This document shows positions 38,102 to 49,135 of a stretch of DNA of 64,000 nucleotides, one piece after another. The DNA comes from Eonycteris spelaea. Its lineage: Eukaryota; Chordata; Mammalia; Chiroptera; Pteropodidae. The translations under genes were made by a program, and so were the position numbers. The stretch is from NCBI GenBank assembly GCA_003508835.1, contig PUFA01000021.1:9836501-9900500 (forward strand). Direction: 5' to 3'. The notes under the pieces were generated by a model. That model searched no databases and was not told where the DNA came from. It saw only the letters and a list, made by a program, of their open reading frames with translations. The stretch's first letter is position 1. The number at the start of each line of letters is the position of its first letter.

Positions 38102-38204
38102 GTACTTAAATTTTAATTCTCTTGTTCTTCTAAACTGTACTCCAGTTACATTTAAAAACACAGCTTGAATAAGATGAATCTCCATAAAATCCTTCAGTGC
38201 TTCT

Positions 38205-39400
38205 GTGTTTTTTTCCAGCTTTATTGAGGTATTTTTGACACATAACACATGTAAGTTTAAGATGTACAACGTGATAATTTGATACACATATATAGTATTG
38301 CAAAATGATTACCAGGATTACACCTTCTTCCCACACATAATTACCTTTCTTTCTTGTTGTTGTGATGAAGCATACGATCTACTCTCTTAACTTTCAAGTA
38401 TATAATACAGCACTGTTAATTATAGCGGCCATGCTGCACAGTGGATCCCCAGCATCTATTCATCTTGTGGCCGGAAGTCTGTGCTGTGATTTCCCTCACT
38501 CCCCAGTCCCTGTCAACCACCATTCTACCCTCTGTTTCTATGAGTTTGGCTTTTTAAGATTCCACTTTGAAGTGATATCACACAGTATTTGTCTTTCTCT
38601 GTCAAACTTATTTCACTTAGCATAATGCCTTCAGGAACCTTACGTGTTGTTGCAAAAGGCAGGATTTGCTCCTTTTTAATGGCTGAATAATATTCCATTG
38701 TGTGTGTATGTGTGTGCATGCATATGCACACACACGTATTGGCCACATACATCTTTTCTATCCAGTTTTGCTGATGGACACTTTAGTTGTTTCTGTGTCT
38801 TGGTTTTTGTGAATAACACTGCTATGTACAAGGAGTATAGATATCTCTTCCAGATAGAAATTTTGTTTCCTTTGGATAGAAACCCATAGGTGGGATCGTT
38901 GGATCATATTGTAGTTCTGTTTTTAAATGTTTGAGGAACTCAAACATCTGTTTTGAAATGTTTTAAATGTTTGTGGCTGCGCCAATTACATCCTCATCAA
39001 CAGTGTACATGGGTTCCCTTCTCTCCACATCCTCGCTAACACTTGTCTCTTATTTTTTGATAATAGCTATTTTGACAAGTGTGAGGTGATATCTCTTCCT
39101 GGCTTTGATTTGCATTTTCCTGATGATTAGTGATGGTCATTTTTCCATTTACCTGGTGGCCATTTGTATGTGTTCTTTGGAAAAGTGCCTATTCAGTTCC
39201 CCTGCCCATTTTTAAATTGGCTTCTTTATTTTTTTTCTATTGAATTGTATGAGTTCTTTTTATATTTTGGATATTAGCCCCTTATCAGATAAATGTTTTG
39301 CAAATATTTTCTCCCATTCTGTAGGTTATCTCTTCATTTTGCTGATTGTGTCTTTTACTATGTAGAAGCTTTTTAATTTAATGGCTTCTGTATTTTTTTA
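38205..39400 (-). mobile_element. L1 3'UTR and ORF2 end, antisense, 5'-truncated
   Basis: The plus strand begins 'cagctttattgaggtatttttgacac' (reversed 3'UTR). The minus strand at about 38530-38700 encodes MEYYSAIKKEQILPFATT, the C-terminal region of L1 ORF2p. The text continues in reversed ORF2 order to about 39400 and stops abruptly. No long frame survives. Confidence 0.9.
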
Positions 39401-39985
39401 AAGAACAAAATACAACTTCTAAGTATGTCATTCCTGGAACTCCTACATATGACCTCAAAAGATCTTTGCAACATATTTTTTTATGTTCCTGGGAAGCTTT
39501 TCTTTAAACAAGTCTGTGTCCCACTTTGACCAAAGAGGTGTCATAGCATTTCATGATTCATGACCCTGGCTTCATTATCAGTCTAGTAGCTTCATCTTCC
39601 AAGCTTATCTCAAATATTTTGTGATATATTACTTGGTCCTTTCAATTAGAATCAATGCTAAATGTGCAACGGATATATAAAAAGATATCTAAAACTATGT
39701 CTGAACAAAAAGAACAAGCCGTCTTTTCGTAAAAATAAAACACTTTTCAAGTCTTATTTTTCTTTTGTCTTTTCTACAGAGAAGAACAATCTCCATGCCT
39801 TAAAGAATACCCCAGACAGGTTATGAGAAAAGTGATATCAAGACATCAATAATAGAGACAATTGAAATCATTTTCATGAGAATATCTTATTCCCCAGACA
39901 AATGACCTTTGATATTATAAAAGAATTCAAGGTATTATTGAGGGTCAATTGTTCTCTCTTTATGTTGGATTAGATTTCTAAAGTC
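39401..39985. other. No gene seen
   Basis: AT-rich sequence after the L1 break. Confidence 0.5.
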
Positions 39986-39989
39986 TTAT

Positions 39990-40200
39990 CATGTCATTCC
40001 TTCATTAAAATTCTTCAAGCAGTTTTCATCGTTGTATCCAGCATCTTTCCCCACCTACCTCCTTTTTAGTTCTCTAACCTCACCTTCTGCCACTCTCCAT
40101 TTTCTTCAATGTCAATTTCTTCTCCCATAGTACCTAATGTATATTGTAATTGTAGTAATTATTATGGCATCTTTTTTTTTTTTTCACTTTGATTTATGTG
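39990..40200. repeat. L2-type fragment
   Basis: 'ttcattaaaattcttcaagcagttttcatcg', 'cctacctcctttttagttctctaacctcaccttctgccactctcc' resembles the L2 phrase with 'cttcagtggcttcccat ... ctacctctccagcctcatctc(c)gccactctcc'. Confidence 0.5.
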
Positions 40201-40674
40201 TCTTCCTTTCAAAAGTCTTTATAGAGGGCACTTCTTTCTCCTCTAGGCATGATGGAGAGAAACTGTGTTCTAGAATTATGTAGTTCTAGGCTCCAGTCCT
40301 GGCTTTTCTTCTAACTAGATTTGGCAAAATGATTAGCCAAATTGGATTTTTTTTTTTCCTGGAGGGAGGAGGGAAAGGTGGATGCAATGACAGTCTAGCC
40401 AGAGACTAAAAATATTTCCTAACCCTACACATTTCGGGGTGTAGTTGGGAAGTAATATATGTCACTTCCTGTGAGGCTTTTAGGAAATGGGTGCCCCTTC
40501 TCCATGTTTTCCTTCTCTCCCCTTGCTGGATGAAAAGCATCGCGAGCCTGTGAATGGTGGGGGAGACTGGTGTCTGAATTAGTGCATGGAGAAGAGCAGC
40601 CTGGTGAGCTGGAACCCTCATTTCAGACTGCCATTTGAGTGAAAAATAACTTGTAGCATGCTTATTTCTTGCTT

Positions 40675-41065
40675 ATATATTGTTATGAATTGTCGTGTGA
40701 TGGCTATCTCCAAAGATGGCCACCATCGATGTCTTCATTCTTGGTACACATTTGTCACTTCCCTCATCAATAGGTAGAGCTTATTTGCCCTCTCCTTGAA
40801 TCTGTTTTATTCTTGACTGGCTTTACTAATGGGATGTGATGGGAAAGATGTTGCAGCTCGGGATGCACGAGGTCTGGCACTTTTTACTTCCTGTTTCTTG
40901 GAATCCAGAGGCCTCACTGTGAGAAGCTCATGCCACGTGGAGATTGAGCCTGGACAGCTCCAGCTGACCAGGCACTGGCCAAGGCAATTTTCCAGCATGT
41001 GAAGGAGTCAAGTCCTCAGACAACGCAGCCCCAGTCGCAATCGTGGCAAGCAGGAGACCATATCG
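40675..41065 (+). mobile_element. MLT1-type MaLR LTR fragment
   Basis: 'ttattcttgactggctttactaatgggatgtgatgg', 'ttcctgtttcttggaatcc', 'gtgagaagctcatgccacgtggag' and 'ccagcatgtgaaggagtcaag' follow MLT1 LTR order. It is noncoding. Confidence 0.65.
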
Positions 41066-41487
41066 GTCACTTCACAGCATCACAAGAGAAAATACGGTGG
41101 TCGTTAATATGCATCAAAGAGCTTTGAGTTCATTTTCTGAGCAGCAAGAACTACTCTGCATAGTACGTATTCTTTGTGACATTGTACAGTCACTTTAACT
41201 GCCCTCAGCTCTCATTTCAGCATTTGCCCAATGAAGAAGAAAAACCTACCGATTTCACACATTGGTTGTGATTTAATGGGACAATGACGGAGAGGTCCTT
41301 ATTTGGTGCCTGGCATATGTTAGTCACTCAAGGTAAGCTTTCGTGAGTGAATATTCATCTTTGTTAAATTATAAAGAAATGTTCAATTAGAAAGAAAATG
41401 ATCAGCTTCATTCGTAACCAGAAAATGCAAAAGTATGTGGTAGAATACATTTAATTCTGTACCTAATGCCTTGAAAAGTAGACTTAC

Positions 41488-41607
41488 ATTTTGTTATCAC
41501 ATTTCGAGTTTCTTCAGCCAGCTCCTTCTTCAACTTTGCATTCATCTCGACATATTTTCTTCTATGAATTCCCACTCCCGTTTTACATAACACATCTATT
41601 CTTGCAT
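41488..41607 (-). other. Exon-like 120-nt segment, unrecognised coiled-coil-type protein
   Basis: On the minus strand a 120-nt open segment lies between an acceptor-like CTCACTAAG (ending at 41608) and a strong donor AAAAT|GTAAGT (GT at 41487-41486). The frame that is open throughout encodes a charged, helix-prone peptide containing HRRKYVEMNAKLKKELAEET. Heptad-like spacing of hydrophobics with many K/E residues suggests a coiled coil. The segment begins with two leftover bases and ends with one (phase-symmetric). It could be a real exon, a relic exon or chance. The acceptor is only moderate. Confidence 0.25.
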
Positions 41608-41879
41608 CTTAGTGAGAACTCTGAGAAGATATTCTCTGACTGATTTTTTTTTTTTGCCCACAATAATTTTTTTCAGATGTATTTTCCTTTTCTATTAGAT
41701 GTGGAATTATCCATAGACTTCATACATAATTGTCCTACTTATTAATTCAACATCATTTAATATGCACCCATGGTATGCTAAGCTCTAAATTAGATTTAAT
41801 TTCCCTCTAAACACACTTAATTCCCCACTAACCGTCAGTTTCTTTTTTTAGATCAAGGTAAATTATAGTAAGAATATAA

Positions 41880-42110
41880 TTTATAACAAACTGCAGCTCA
41901 TGGATCAAGTCTGGCCAACTACCTGTTTTGGTTCATAAAGTTTTATTGGAGCTTAGACACAGTCATTTGTTTACATATTGTCTAGGTTTGCCTTTGTGCT
42001 ACAATGGCAGAGTTGATTAGTTACGACAGAGATGACCTAGCTTATAAACCCCAAAACATTTATTACTTGGACTTTTATAGGAAAAACTTGCCAACTTTTG
42101 ATTTGTAGTT
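41880..42110. mobile_element. MER1-like hAT-Charlie nonautonomous element
   Basis: 'gtctggccaactacctgttttggttcataaagttttattggagcttagacacagtcatttgtttacatattgtct' and 'ctacaatggcagagttga' match the widespread 'ccggcccgccgcctgtttttgtaaataaagttttattggaacacagcc' family. A second member in the opposite orientation is at 60750-61085. Ends are degraded. Confidence 0.75.
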
Positions 42111-42239
42111 ATAATATGAACAATTTTGTTTGGCACAGTTTAAAAGTATGAATACACTAGTGTGAACTACTATAACAATGAAAAGTCAGAAAACTATGCC
42201 ACATAGTAAAGAAAGATGTACAGGCAATTTTTATTCTGT

Positions 42240-42790
42240 AAAGGAGAAGTTTTTGGGAGTCCATAAAATTGAAAGAATGATGGAGTTCATTTGTACACAT
42301 TACTTCCACTTACAACTGGCATGCCACTGCTTGAAGAATAAACTAGGAAGTATTTAGAAAGGCAGTTTGGAGTTTCTATGAGCAATGGAAACATGAATAC
42401 CTACGGATTCAGCAATTACACTAGGAAATAAATGTTAGAGAAATACTTTTCCGTGTGTAAAAAGAGACACAGTCAAGAATGTTGATTGGTGCTTTTGTTT
42501 ATCATAGCCAAAGCTGGGAAACAACCTTCAGTAACAGAGACTGATGAAATAAAATACGATGTACACATGCGACACATGGCATTTTAATCGAGCAGCTATG
42601 ACCATTACAAAGAATGAATAGGTTTGTATTTCTAGTACTGGAAAGGTTGTCAAGATATGTTGTTCTGTAGCACAATATTTTGTGATACTACTTAAATATT
42701 TTTTTAAAAAATTTTAATATAAATATTTGTGTGTATTTGTAGTTAGTTAAAGCTAAATTAAACTGCGTGTGACAGGAAAATCTCAAATTA
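42240..42790 (+). mobile_element. L1/HAL1 3' region, sense orientation
   Basis: 'ggcagtttggagtttctat', 'ggattcagcaattacactagg', 'catagccaaagctgggaaacaacc', 'gcagctatgaccattacaaagaatga', 'aaggttgtcaagatat' follow the sense ORF2 end of L1/HAL1. Decayed, no frame. Confidence 0.7.
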
Positions 42791-43384
42791 TGGTGGCTTC
42801 AGCAACATCAAATTTATTGTTCTTCCTGTAAAGTCCAGGCAATTAAATGACCTTTCCCCACAAGTTCCCTGTCAGATCCGTTAGGTCTTTATTGTGTGAT
42901 TATTTTTACCTGGGTTGGTGACTCAAGAAGAACTTGTATCAGAGTGGAAGAGCTGTTTTGCCACTTTCTTTGGTGTACTTGTGCTTAACATTTACTCATT
43001 TCAATCCGTTTGCTAAAGTTCTTGAAACTAGGTATTCCTTTTATAAATATTAATCTAGTTAGTATTTTTTCATAAATCTATGCATTCATAATAATTGTCT
43101 TATACAACCCCACATGCCAGTGTGTTGTGGTTCGCTGATCATGGATGGAAGGGTTCTGCAGTCAACCCCGCCCTGTGATGGACTTTCTTCGGTCTCTCCT
43201 GGAGTGTCCTCATGTGTTGAGGATGGCAAAGGATTCTCTCACACAGGGGTTGAGTGAGGGCATGGGATTCCATCTGTATTATAAATATTAGTCAGGCTTA
43301 ATTTCTCACTTTATTTTTCTTTTTGAGGTTAAAAAAATAAATAGTAGATAGTCTAATGTCCTATTCCCATACAACTATATGCAT
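42791..43384. other. No gene seen; possible repeat remnants
   Basis: 'caaattatggtggcttcagcaacatcaaatttattgttc' near 42785-42850 resembles an old dispersed repeat. The remainder is undistinguished. Confidence 0.35.
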
Positions 43385-43880
43385 CGATTAGGATTCACCC
43401 AAGAAGCAAAACCAGTAGATACATATTTGAAGGCAAAATTATGAGGAATTGGCTTACTTAATTGTGCAGCAAGCTAAGCAAGCCCAAACCACAGGGCAGG
43501 CAGTCAGAAGGGCGATCACGAGCAGAGTGGAACTCCATGGGTGTGGGCTCAAGTTTGCTGTCCTCAGGCAGACAGTCAGGAAGGAAGGTACAGGGAAAAT
43601 GAGGAGAAATCGCAGTTGCTACTTCCGGTTGGGCTCCTTGGCTCAGGGAAGGCGTCAGCCATTTTTTGAAGGATTTCCAACTGATTAAGTCAGGACCACC
43701 CAAGATAATCTCTTTTTTGACAAACTTAAAGTTAACTGGTAAGGGACTTTAAGTACACCTGCAAAATTCATTCACAGCAGCACCTGAATTAGTGTTTGGT
43801 TTAATACTTGGGAGTAGGTGTGTGTGTGCTGCTTCTTATCCCCCAACTCTTGTGAGAGAATATCCCTTATAGTTCATCCC
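43385..43880. repeat. Ancient interspersed repeat, class uncertain
   Basis: 'aggattcacccaagaagcaaaaccagtaga' and 'attatgaggaattggcttacttaatt' are phrases of a common old mammalian repeat, but I cannot name it. Opposed frames at 43449-43703 are inside it. Confidence 0.4.
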
Positions 43881-44884
43881 AACCAGAAACAAACTAGAAA
43901 GGAAATTAGTTCAGCTTAGCAAAGTTAACACATCACAAAGCTATCATGCTATTACTTCTAACAGCTATCTATCAGGTTAATGAGCTGTAACCTTGGAGCT
44001 ATGAGATCATAAATTAGCTGTGTAGTCTGCAGACTTTTCTCACATAATCACTCTTTACTTAACCAGTTTTCATTATAATTATTATTAAAAAGCTATACCA
44101 CTCTTTAGACAACTCCTTTTATTTGGTCATTATGTGACATTTACACCCCAAACACATTAAATAGATATAAGTAGTTTATACTTCAACATTAATATTTCAA
44201 GCAAAGACACATTCACCATTGTTCCACATGGTGGGTTGTAGTTATGTAATGACATGTGAAATGCATTTGAAATATAAGCCAGTTTTAGGAGAACCTAATA
44301 CGTTTTCCTTTGTGTACGTTGTCAAACAAGGAAAATGAAGAAGATGCACCTTTGCTGATTCTTCAGTCTATTGTACACGTGTGTTGTTTTATGTGTTTCT
44401 GAATAATGTGCTTTACTTTCATTTATCCATAAATTTGTTTTTCTATGTTATAACTTAATTTGAATGCAAGATAAAAATGAGCCCACCCCTAAATTTGGTG
44501 AACAAGATGGTGCAGAAAGGAGAATGCATTTTACAAAGTATGCCAGCTTGTTCTTTTTCTCCTTGGCCAGGAACCATTATTCTCTTTTGGTGAAAGAGAA
44601 TAATGCAGTAAAATTTTATGATTTTACATATCAAATATTCTGTATTATCTTCCAATATTTTATGTACATACAAAATTAACTTTCTTTCAACTTACTTTTT
44701 TATTAGCTTACATAAAATTGTTCTCGTTCACTTGATGTATTCTATTTACAAAATTGCTTAACTATTCTGCAATTCTTCCCATTAAGATAAATGGAACTAT
44801 TTTTACCTAGTGGTTTGTCACTTGGGCTTTCAGAAATAAATTAAGGTTGGTTATTCAGGAATGAGAATATTATATTGTGTTAAA
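43881..44884. other. No gene seen
   Basis: AT-rich. Opposed 71-72 codon frames at 44455-44679 look like chance. Confidence 0.5.
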
Positions 44885-45080
44885 TATGTGGGCACTGGAG
44901 TCAGATTTCTAGGTTTAAATCTCAGATTCAGAAATTTTATTTTCTGTATTAACTTAGTTATCTTTTCTCTGCTTCAGTTGTTTTATCTGTAAAAAATTGA
45001 CAACATCTCATAGCATGTGAGAAACGAGATCATACACATGAAGTACTGGCAATGTTTGATAGATAGTAATCAGTGAACAA
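44885..45080 (+). repeat. MIR SINE fragment
   Basis: 'tgggcactggagtcagatttctaggtttaaatctcagattc', 'acttagttatcttttctctgcttcagttgttttatctgtaaaa' follow MIR forward. Confidence 0.65.
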
Positions 45081-45779
45081 ATAGTAGAAAAATAACTCAA
45101 CTGAAAATATACCATTAGTAAAGAGAACATGATTATATCTATATGCCAGAATGATAAATTTTTATTATTATTTAGAAATCCTGTGAAGAACTGAATATGT
45201 CTATTTCCATGGTGTATATTTTCTCTCATTGGAGGCATTCAATGAATTCAGAGTGCTGATGACATTTTGAAATAGAACAAAATAAACTCGAGGTTTTAAG
45301 ATAAATGCCTTTGTGACTTTCTAGAAGCAAATTATTTATTTTCTTCTATTATGAAACTGTGGTCCATCTCTTTGGAAGGAATAAAGTGACCAGTCAGTTT
45401 TTATTGTTTTTTCTTTGTTCTCTTTCATCTCCATCCTTTGTTCTGTGTTGCTTGCTTTGTAGGACATGCCATTAATAGAAGACGTGGGTTCTAGGATATT
45501 GTCAAGGTTGAGAACTGGAAATCTAGGTGTCAAGGAAGCCAATTTTTAATCAAATGGGAAAGTCAAAACACATTTGGACTAAAAGATGTCTGAATTATCT
45601 GGCTCATTGATTTAATTTTAAGAAGCTTGATGAACTGAAGATAGACTATCCATGGTTTATTGATTTAGGGTAGGACTATGTTTGTTGTCTGAGATCATTT
45701 CTTTTTCACTTAAATTGTTTTTACCTCTGCAAAATCTGCACAGGAAAGAAAGCATTCGGCTCTGTAGCATCATTTGAGC
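45081..45779. other. No recognised gene
   Basis: A minus-strand frame at 45336-45542 has a charged C-terminal half (QRMEMKENKEKTIKTDW) and no splice evidence that I find convincing. Confidence 0.4.
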
Positions 45780-46230
45780 TGGTCTACAGTTTAATACCTG
45801 TCTCTCTCAGGGTGCTTGTTACAAATAATAATTTCCACTCTAGTTTAAGCAGAAAAGGATGTATTATGAGGTATAAGGCTGGTGATATCATTTCCAGGAG
45901 TGCCAGATAACCAAGCTTGTATGCTACACCACAACGTGGGACTCTTCCAGCGGAAATTTACTGCTACTGCTGCAACTGCTCCCTGGCACTCACGACACAC
46001 TAGGCAGTGAACCTTAAAAAAACCTCTGTTGCTACCACCACAGAAGACCACAGGCAGGCCCGAGGCTTTCGGCGCTGACCTCTATCTCCCGAGTCTCAGT
46101 GGCCGAGACTACTCAGTAGATGTTGGTTCACATGCAGAATTCTTACTTCAGGGGAAGCTACAAAATCCTCCTCCAGGCTCAAATCAACACAGAGAGGCAT
46201 GCCATAGGAGGGAGGCATGGTGCCGAGTGT
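45780..46230. repeat. Ancient interspersed repeat, class uncertain
   Basis: 'gtttaagcagaaaaggatgtattatgagg' followed by a long moderately GC-rich stretch resembles an old repeat with 'aagcaaaaagggaatttattagaagg'. The 118-codon frame at 46029-46385 overlaps it. Confidence 0.35.
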
Positions 46231-46502
46231 TAGGCAATAACTCATATGTTATCTGGGAGGGAGAATGGGACCTAGGAATTCTCTTTGTTCCATGTGAGTA
46301 TGTTTGTATCAACAAGTTTTTTAGAATACATATTATTTTGGAAGGGGAAAGTGACTGTGGAACTGAGAAAATATGCTTTGAATAAAATATACTTTGAATG
46401 AGAACAGAAGGAAAATTTGCTAAATTCAATTATCTAACTTGTTTTATATTCAGCCAATTCTTATTTTAACGTTAGAAGGAGTATTAAGAGAGAGATTAGA
46501 AT

Positions 46503-47440
46503 ATGGGCAGTCCTTACTTTGCATAGTTCCAATCTGCACAAATTTCAGTCACCATAGTGTCTTAACTGTGTCATTACATGAAGTATAAACTTCGCTACTA
46601 GCTCTTTAGTCCACGGATCAGTATGTAAAAAACTGATGGGCGTCGTGATCAATGACCAGTCGTGTCACCTCTTTCAAAGTCTGTTGGTGTTTGGCTATGA
46701 TGCTTTCATTATCCGGTTCATATGCCAAGAGCAAAGCGTGTTGTTGTGTTGCCTCCTTGACCTCAGTGATAAACCCACGAGACATTCCACAAAACCAGAC
46801 AGAAGGAAGAGGAAATTGACCCAAAAAGATGAAAGCCCAGCAGAGAAACCAAAGCGATAACGTTGGGAGTGAAATTCTCATTGAACGCAAGGGAAGGTAT
46901 AGAAAAACTAGCTGACTATGGAACCGTTGACACACTCACCATTTGAGAGATGCTGGGTGTTCAGCAGAGGGCGTTAGTAATTGAGAACTTACTGACATAA
47001 ATGAAGAAAGCGGTTGTGACGAACAGGATGAAGTTGTCTCAGAGGAAGTGATGCTGGCAAAAAAAATGAAACATCAGAGGAACTCTTGAGATATGACATA
47101 AAAGTGTAAAGGAAAAAATGTTGAAACCGGATCTAAACTTAGAAAGGAGTATGACAATTTGCCAAAGCATAGAAAAGATGTTCCGTGTGTATTGCAAATT
47201 ATATGATGAGGAGAAAGCAAGCATTATTCAAACTACTCTTGGTAAGTCTTTTTTGAAAACAAAAAAATAAAAATTTAATCTCCATGTTTCTGTTTTAGTT
47301 ATAGTGCATTAAACCAATATTAGTTTTACTATTTTTAATATTTATATACATTTATAACAAACGGTAAGAAAATTTTAACAACTTGACAACATTTTAAAGG
47401 TAATAGGGAAAAAATCACAGTACATAATTTCAGCTTGCAC
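46503..47440 (+). mobile_element. Decayed Tigger (pogo) DNA transposon
   Basis: The 5' end 'gcagtccttactttgcatagttcc' looks like a Tigger terminal repeat. Inside, a broken transposase is recognisable: a basic segment near 46795-46860 (RRKRKLTQKDESPAEKPKR), an acidic segment near 47000-47060, and a 50-codon open C-terminus at 47118-47270 with LYDEEKASIIQTTLGKSF, corresponding to the Tigger ending 'TTLDKFF'. Stops and frame changes make it inactive. The 3' limit is estimated. Confidence 0.75.
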
Positions 47441-48360
47441 AGCTATTTATAGTCCACATCCACCACGCAGAAAGAGGACTATCTACTTGCAATGAGGGCA
47501 AGTAAACATCCCATATTTCTGTCTCAAAAGACAGCATTTTCCAACTAAGAGGTTAGATGTACATAACAATTTAAGACTCAGTCTTAAAAGTCATGGAGTC
47601 ACTAGATTGTCCATAAAAAAAGAAAAGTGCCCTCACCTACAATGGAAATAGTATTTCTTTAGATACGGAGCTGCTGTGTACTGCACAGCCTGCTGATGTA
47701 CGTGTGGCCTAGGCTGGTTTCAGGGACCCTCCGTTCAGCTTACAAAGATAACAAACAGGCAGCTGGACTACAGGAGCTGAGGAGTGAGCCATCACTATTA
47801 AAAGAGCATGTGGGAAGTGCTTCCAGGTGAACGTGGGTGTTAATCAGTGTCTTGAAGGTTAACAACCAGAAATGTGAGTAAGGAAGGCAAGTAGGGTCAA
47901 GTCATGAGAATGCAGGGTCAGATTCTGTTTTTATTTGTTTTTAATTTTATTTATTATGAAATTTTACATTAATTTTGATTTAAAAATATTTCAATAAAAT
48001 GTTATCTTTGGTAACTTTCTTTAAATTTTGTGCTTGAGTGCCCCACTTATCTCACCATATTTACCACCCTAGAATTTCTTAAGTCAACTTTATATCTGTA
48101 ATTGCTGATTTATTGTAAAAATTTATATCTGTAATCACTGATTTATTGTACGGCAACTAGCATGGCTAGGACTTGAGGTACTAGAGGGAGAAAATATTCT
48201 GATTATTTTTACTAGTATGTTTTGTTGCTATAAATTTAAAATACAGGCAATGTTCTTGGTTCAGTTTTTGTTAAAAATTATGGGACACTATATTAGCCCC
48301 TGAATATCTGTCAAATATCTGGATTTGAGCATTTGACTATAATTTTAGTACCAACTGCAC
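47441..48360. other. No gene seen; 33-bp tandem duplication at 48089-48150
   Basis: AT-rich. Otherwise without recognisable features. Confidence 0.45.
48089..48150. repeat. Two-copy tandem duplication, 33-bp period
   Basis: The 29-base unit at 48089-48117 recurs at 48122-48150 with two mismatches (TTGC versus TCAC in the middle). Confidence 0.85.
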
Positions 48361-48364
48361 CCGA

Positions 48365-48556
48365 GTAGGACTGCTGGATTTAGCAAAGAAAAACATGGAA
48401 TGCCCAGTTAAATATGAATTTTGGATGAACAACAAAGAATTTTTAGAACAAACATACTCTTTTAAATATTTGTGATAGACATACTAAAAAAGTCATTATT
48501 TATCTGTAATTAAAAATGTACTGAGCATCCTGCTTTTTTGTCTGACAACACTGCAC
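48365..48556. mobile_element. Palindromic inverted-repeat DNA element
   Basis: The left arm 'ggactgctggatttagcaaa ... ggaatgcccagttaaatatgaattttggatgaacaac' and the right arm, reversed ('cagtgttgtcagacaaaa ... gcaggatgctcagtacatttttaattacagataaat'), are diverged reverse complements of about 90 bp. This is a common long-palindrome repeat family that I recognise but cannot name. Confidence 0.6.
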
Positions 48557-49029
48557 TCTGTGCAAATGCCATGGTGTAGGGAAGGTCGACTCCCACTTTT
48601 TGTCTTAGTTGTCATCCTACAGCTATAGGCCTAACACAATAAAAGTTACATATTAAGCCTTGAAGATGAAGTGATTTTGCAAACAGTAAATTTCTTTACA
48701 TGCTAACTCTTACGTCCTTGAATAAAATAGATTCTTTCAGTTGAGTATGCTTCTCTTTTTATGTTCTTTTAATATCGTGATTTCTTTCCTCCTTTAGACT
48801 TTTAACACATCAAATCAAGGTAATGGGGTCAGCCTCTGCTTTTTCAGCTCCTTCCTTTGACAGGGAAGAACTGAAAGGTAAGCCATGAGAGACCAAAATA
48901 TAAAATCAGGCATCCAGATTGAAACTTCATGTTGCTTGTTTCTTTGTGCATGATTCGTTAAAGAACTTAATTTCAAACAATTTTCTTGTTCGCATAATGG
49001 TATCGACTTTACCATGCATTTTGAAATTA
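48557..49029. other. No gene seen
   Basis: The frame at 48815-49015 (minus) is not recognisable. Confidence 0.45.
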
Positions 49030-49135
49030 TGGCAGATTATCTGTCTGTCTGTCTGTCTCTCTCATCTATCTATCATCTATTAGCTATCATCTATCATCTC
49101 TCTGTCTTCTATCATTTATCTATCATCTATCACAT
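49030..49135. repeat. (CTGT)n / (ATCT)n tetranucleotide repeat
   Basis: Five CTGT-type units grade into imperfect ATCT/CATC units. Confidence 0.9.

Noticed and set aside
38525..38752. 75-codon minus ORF
   Set aside because: Remnant of the L1 ORF2 C-terminus inside a truncated element, not a gene.
46636..46860. 74-codon plus ORF
   Set aside because: Lies in the decayed Tigger transposon.
49030..49135. Possible CRISPR-like array of short repeats
   Set aside because: It is a tetranucleotide microsatellite without spacers, and the genome is mammalian.
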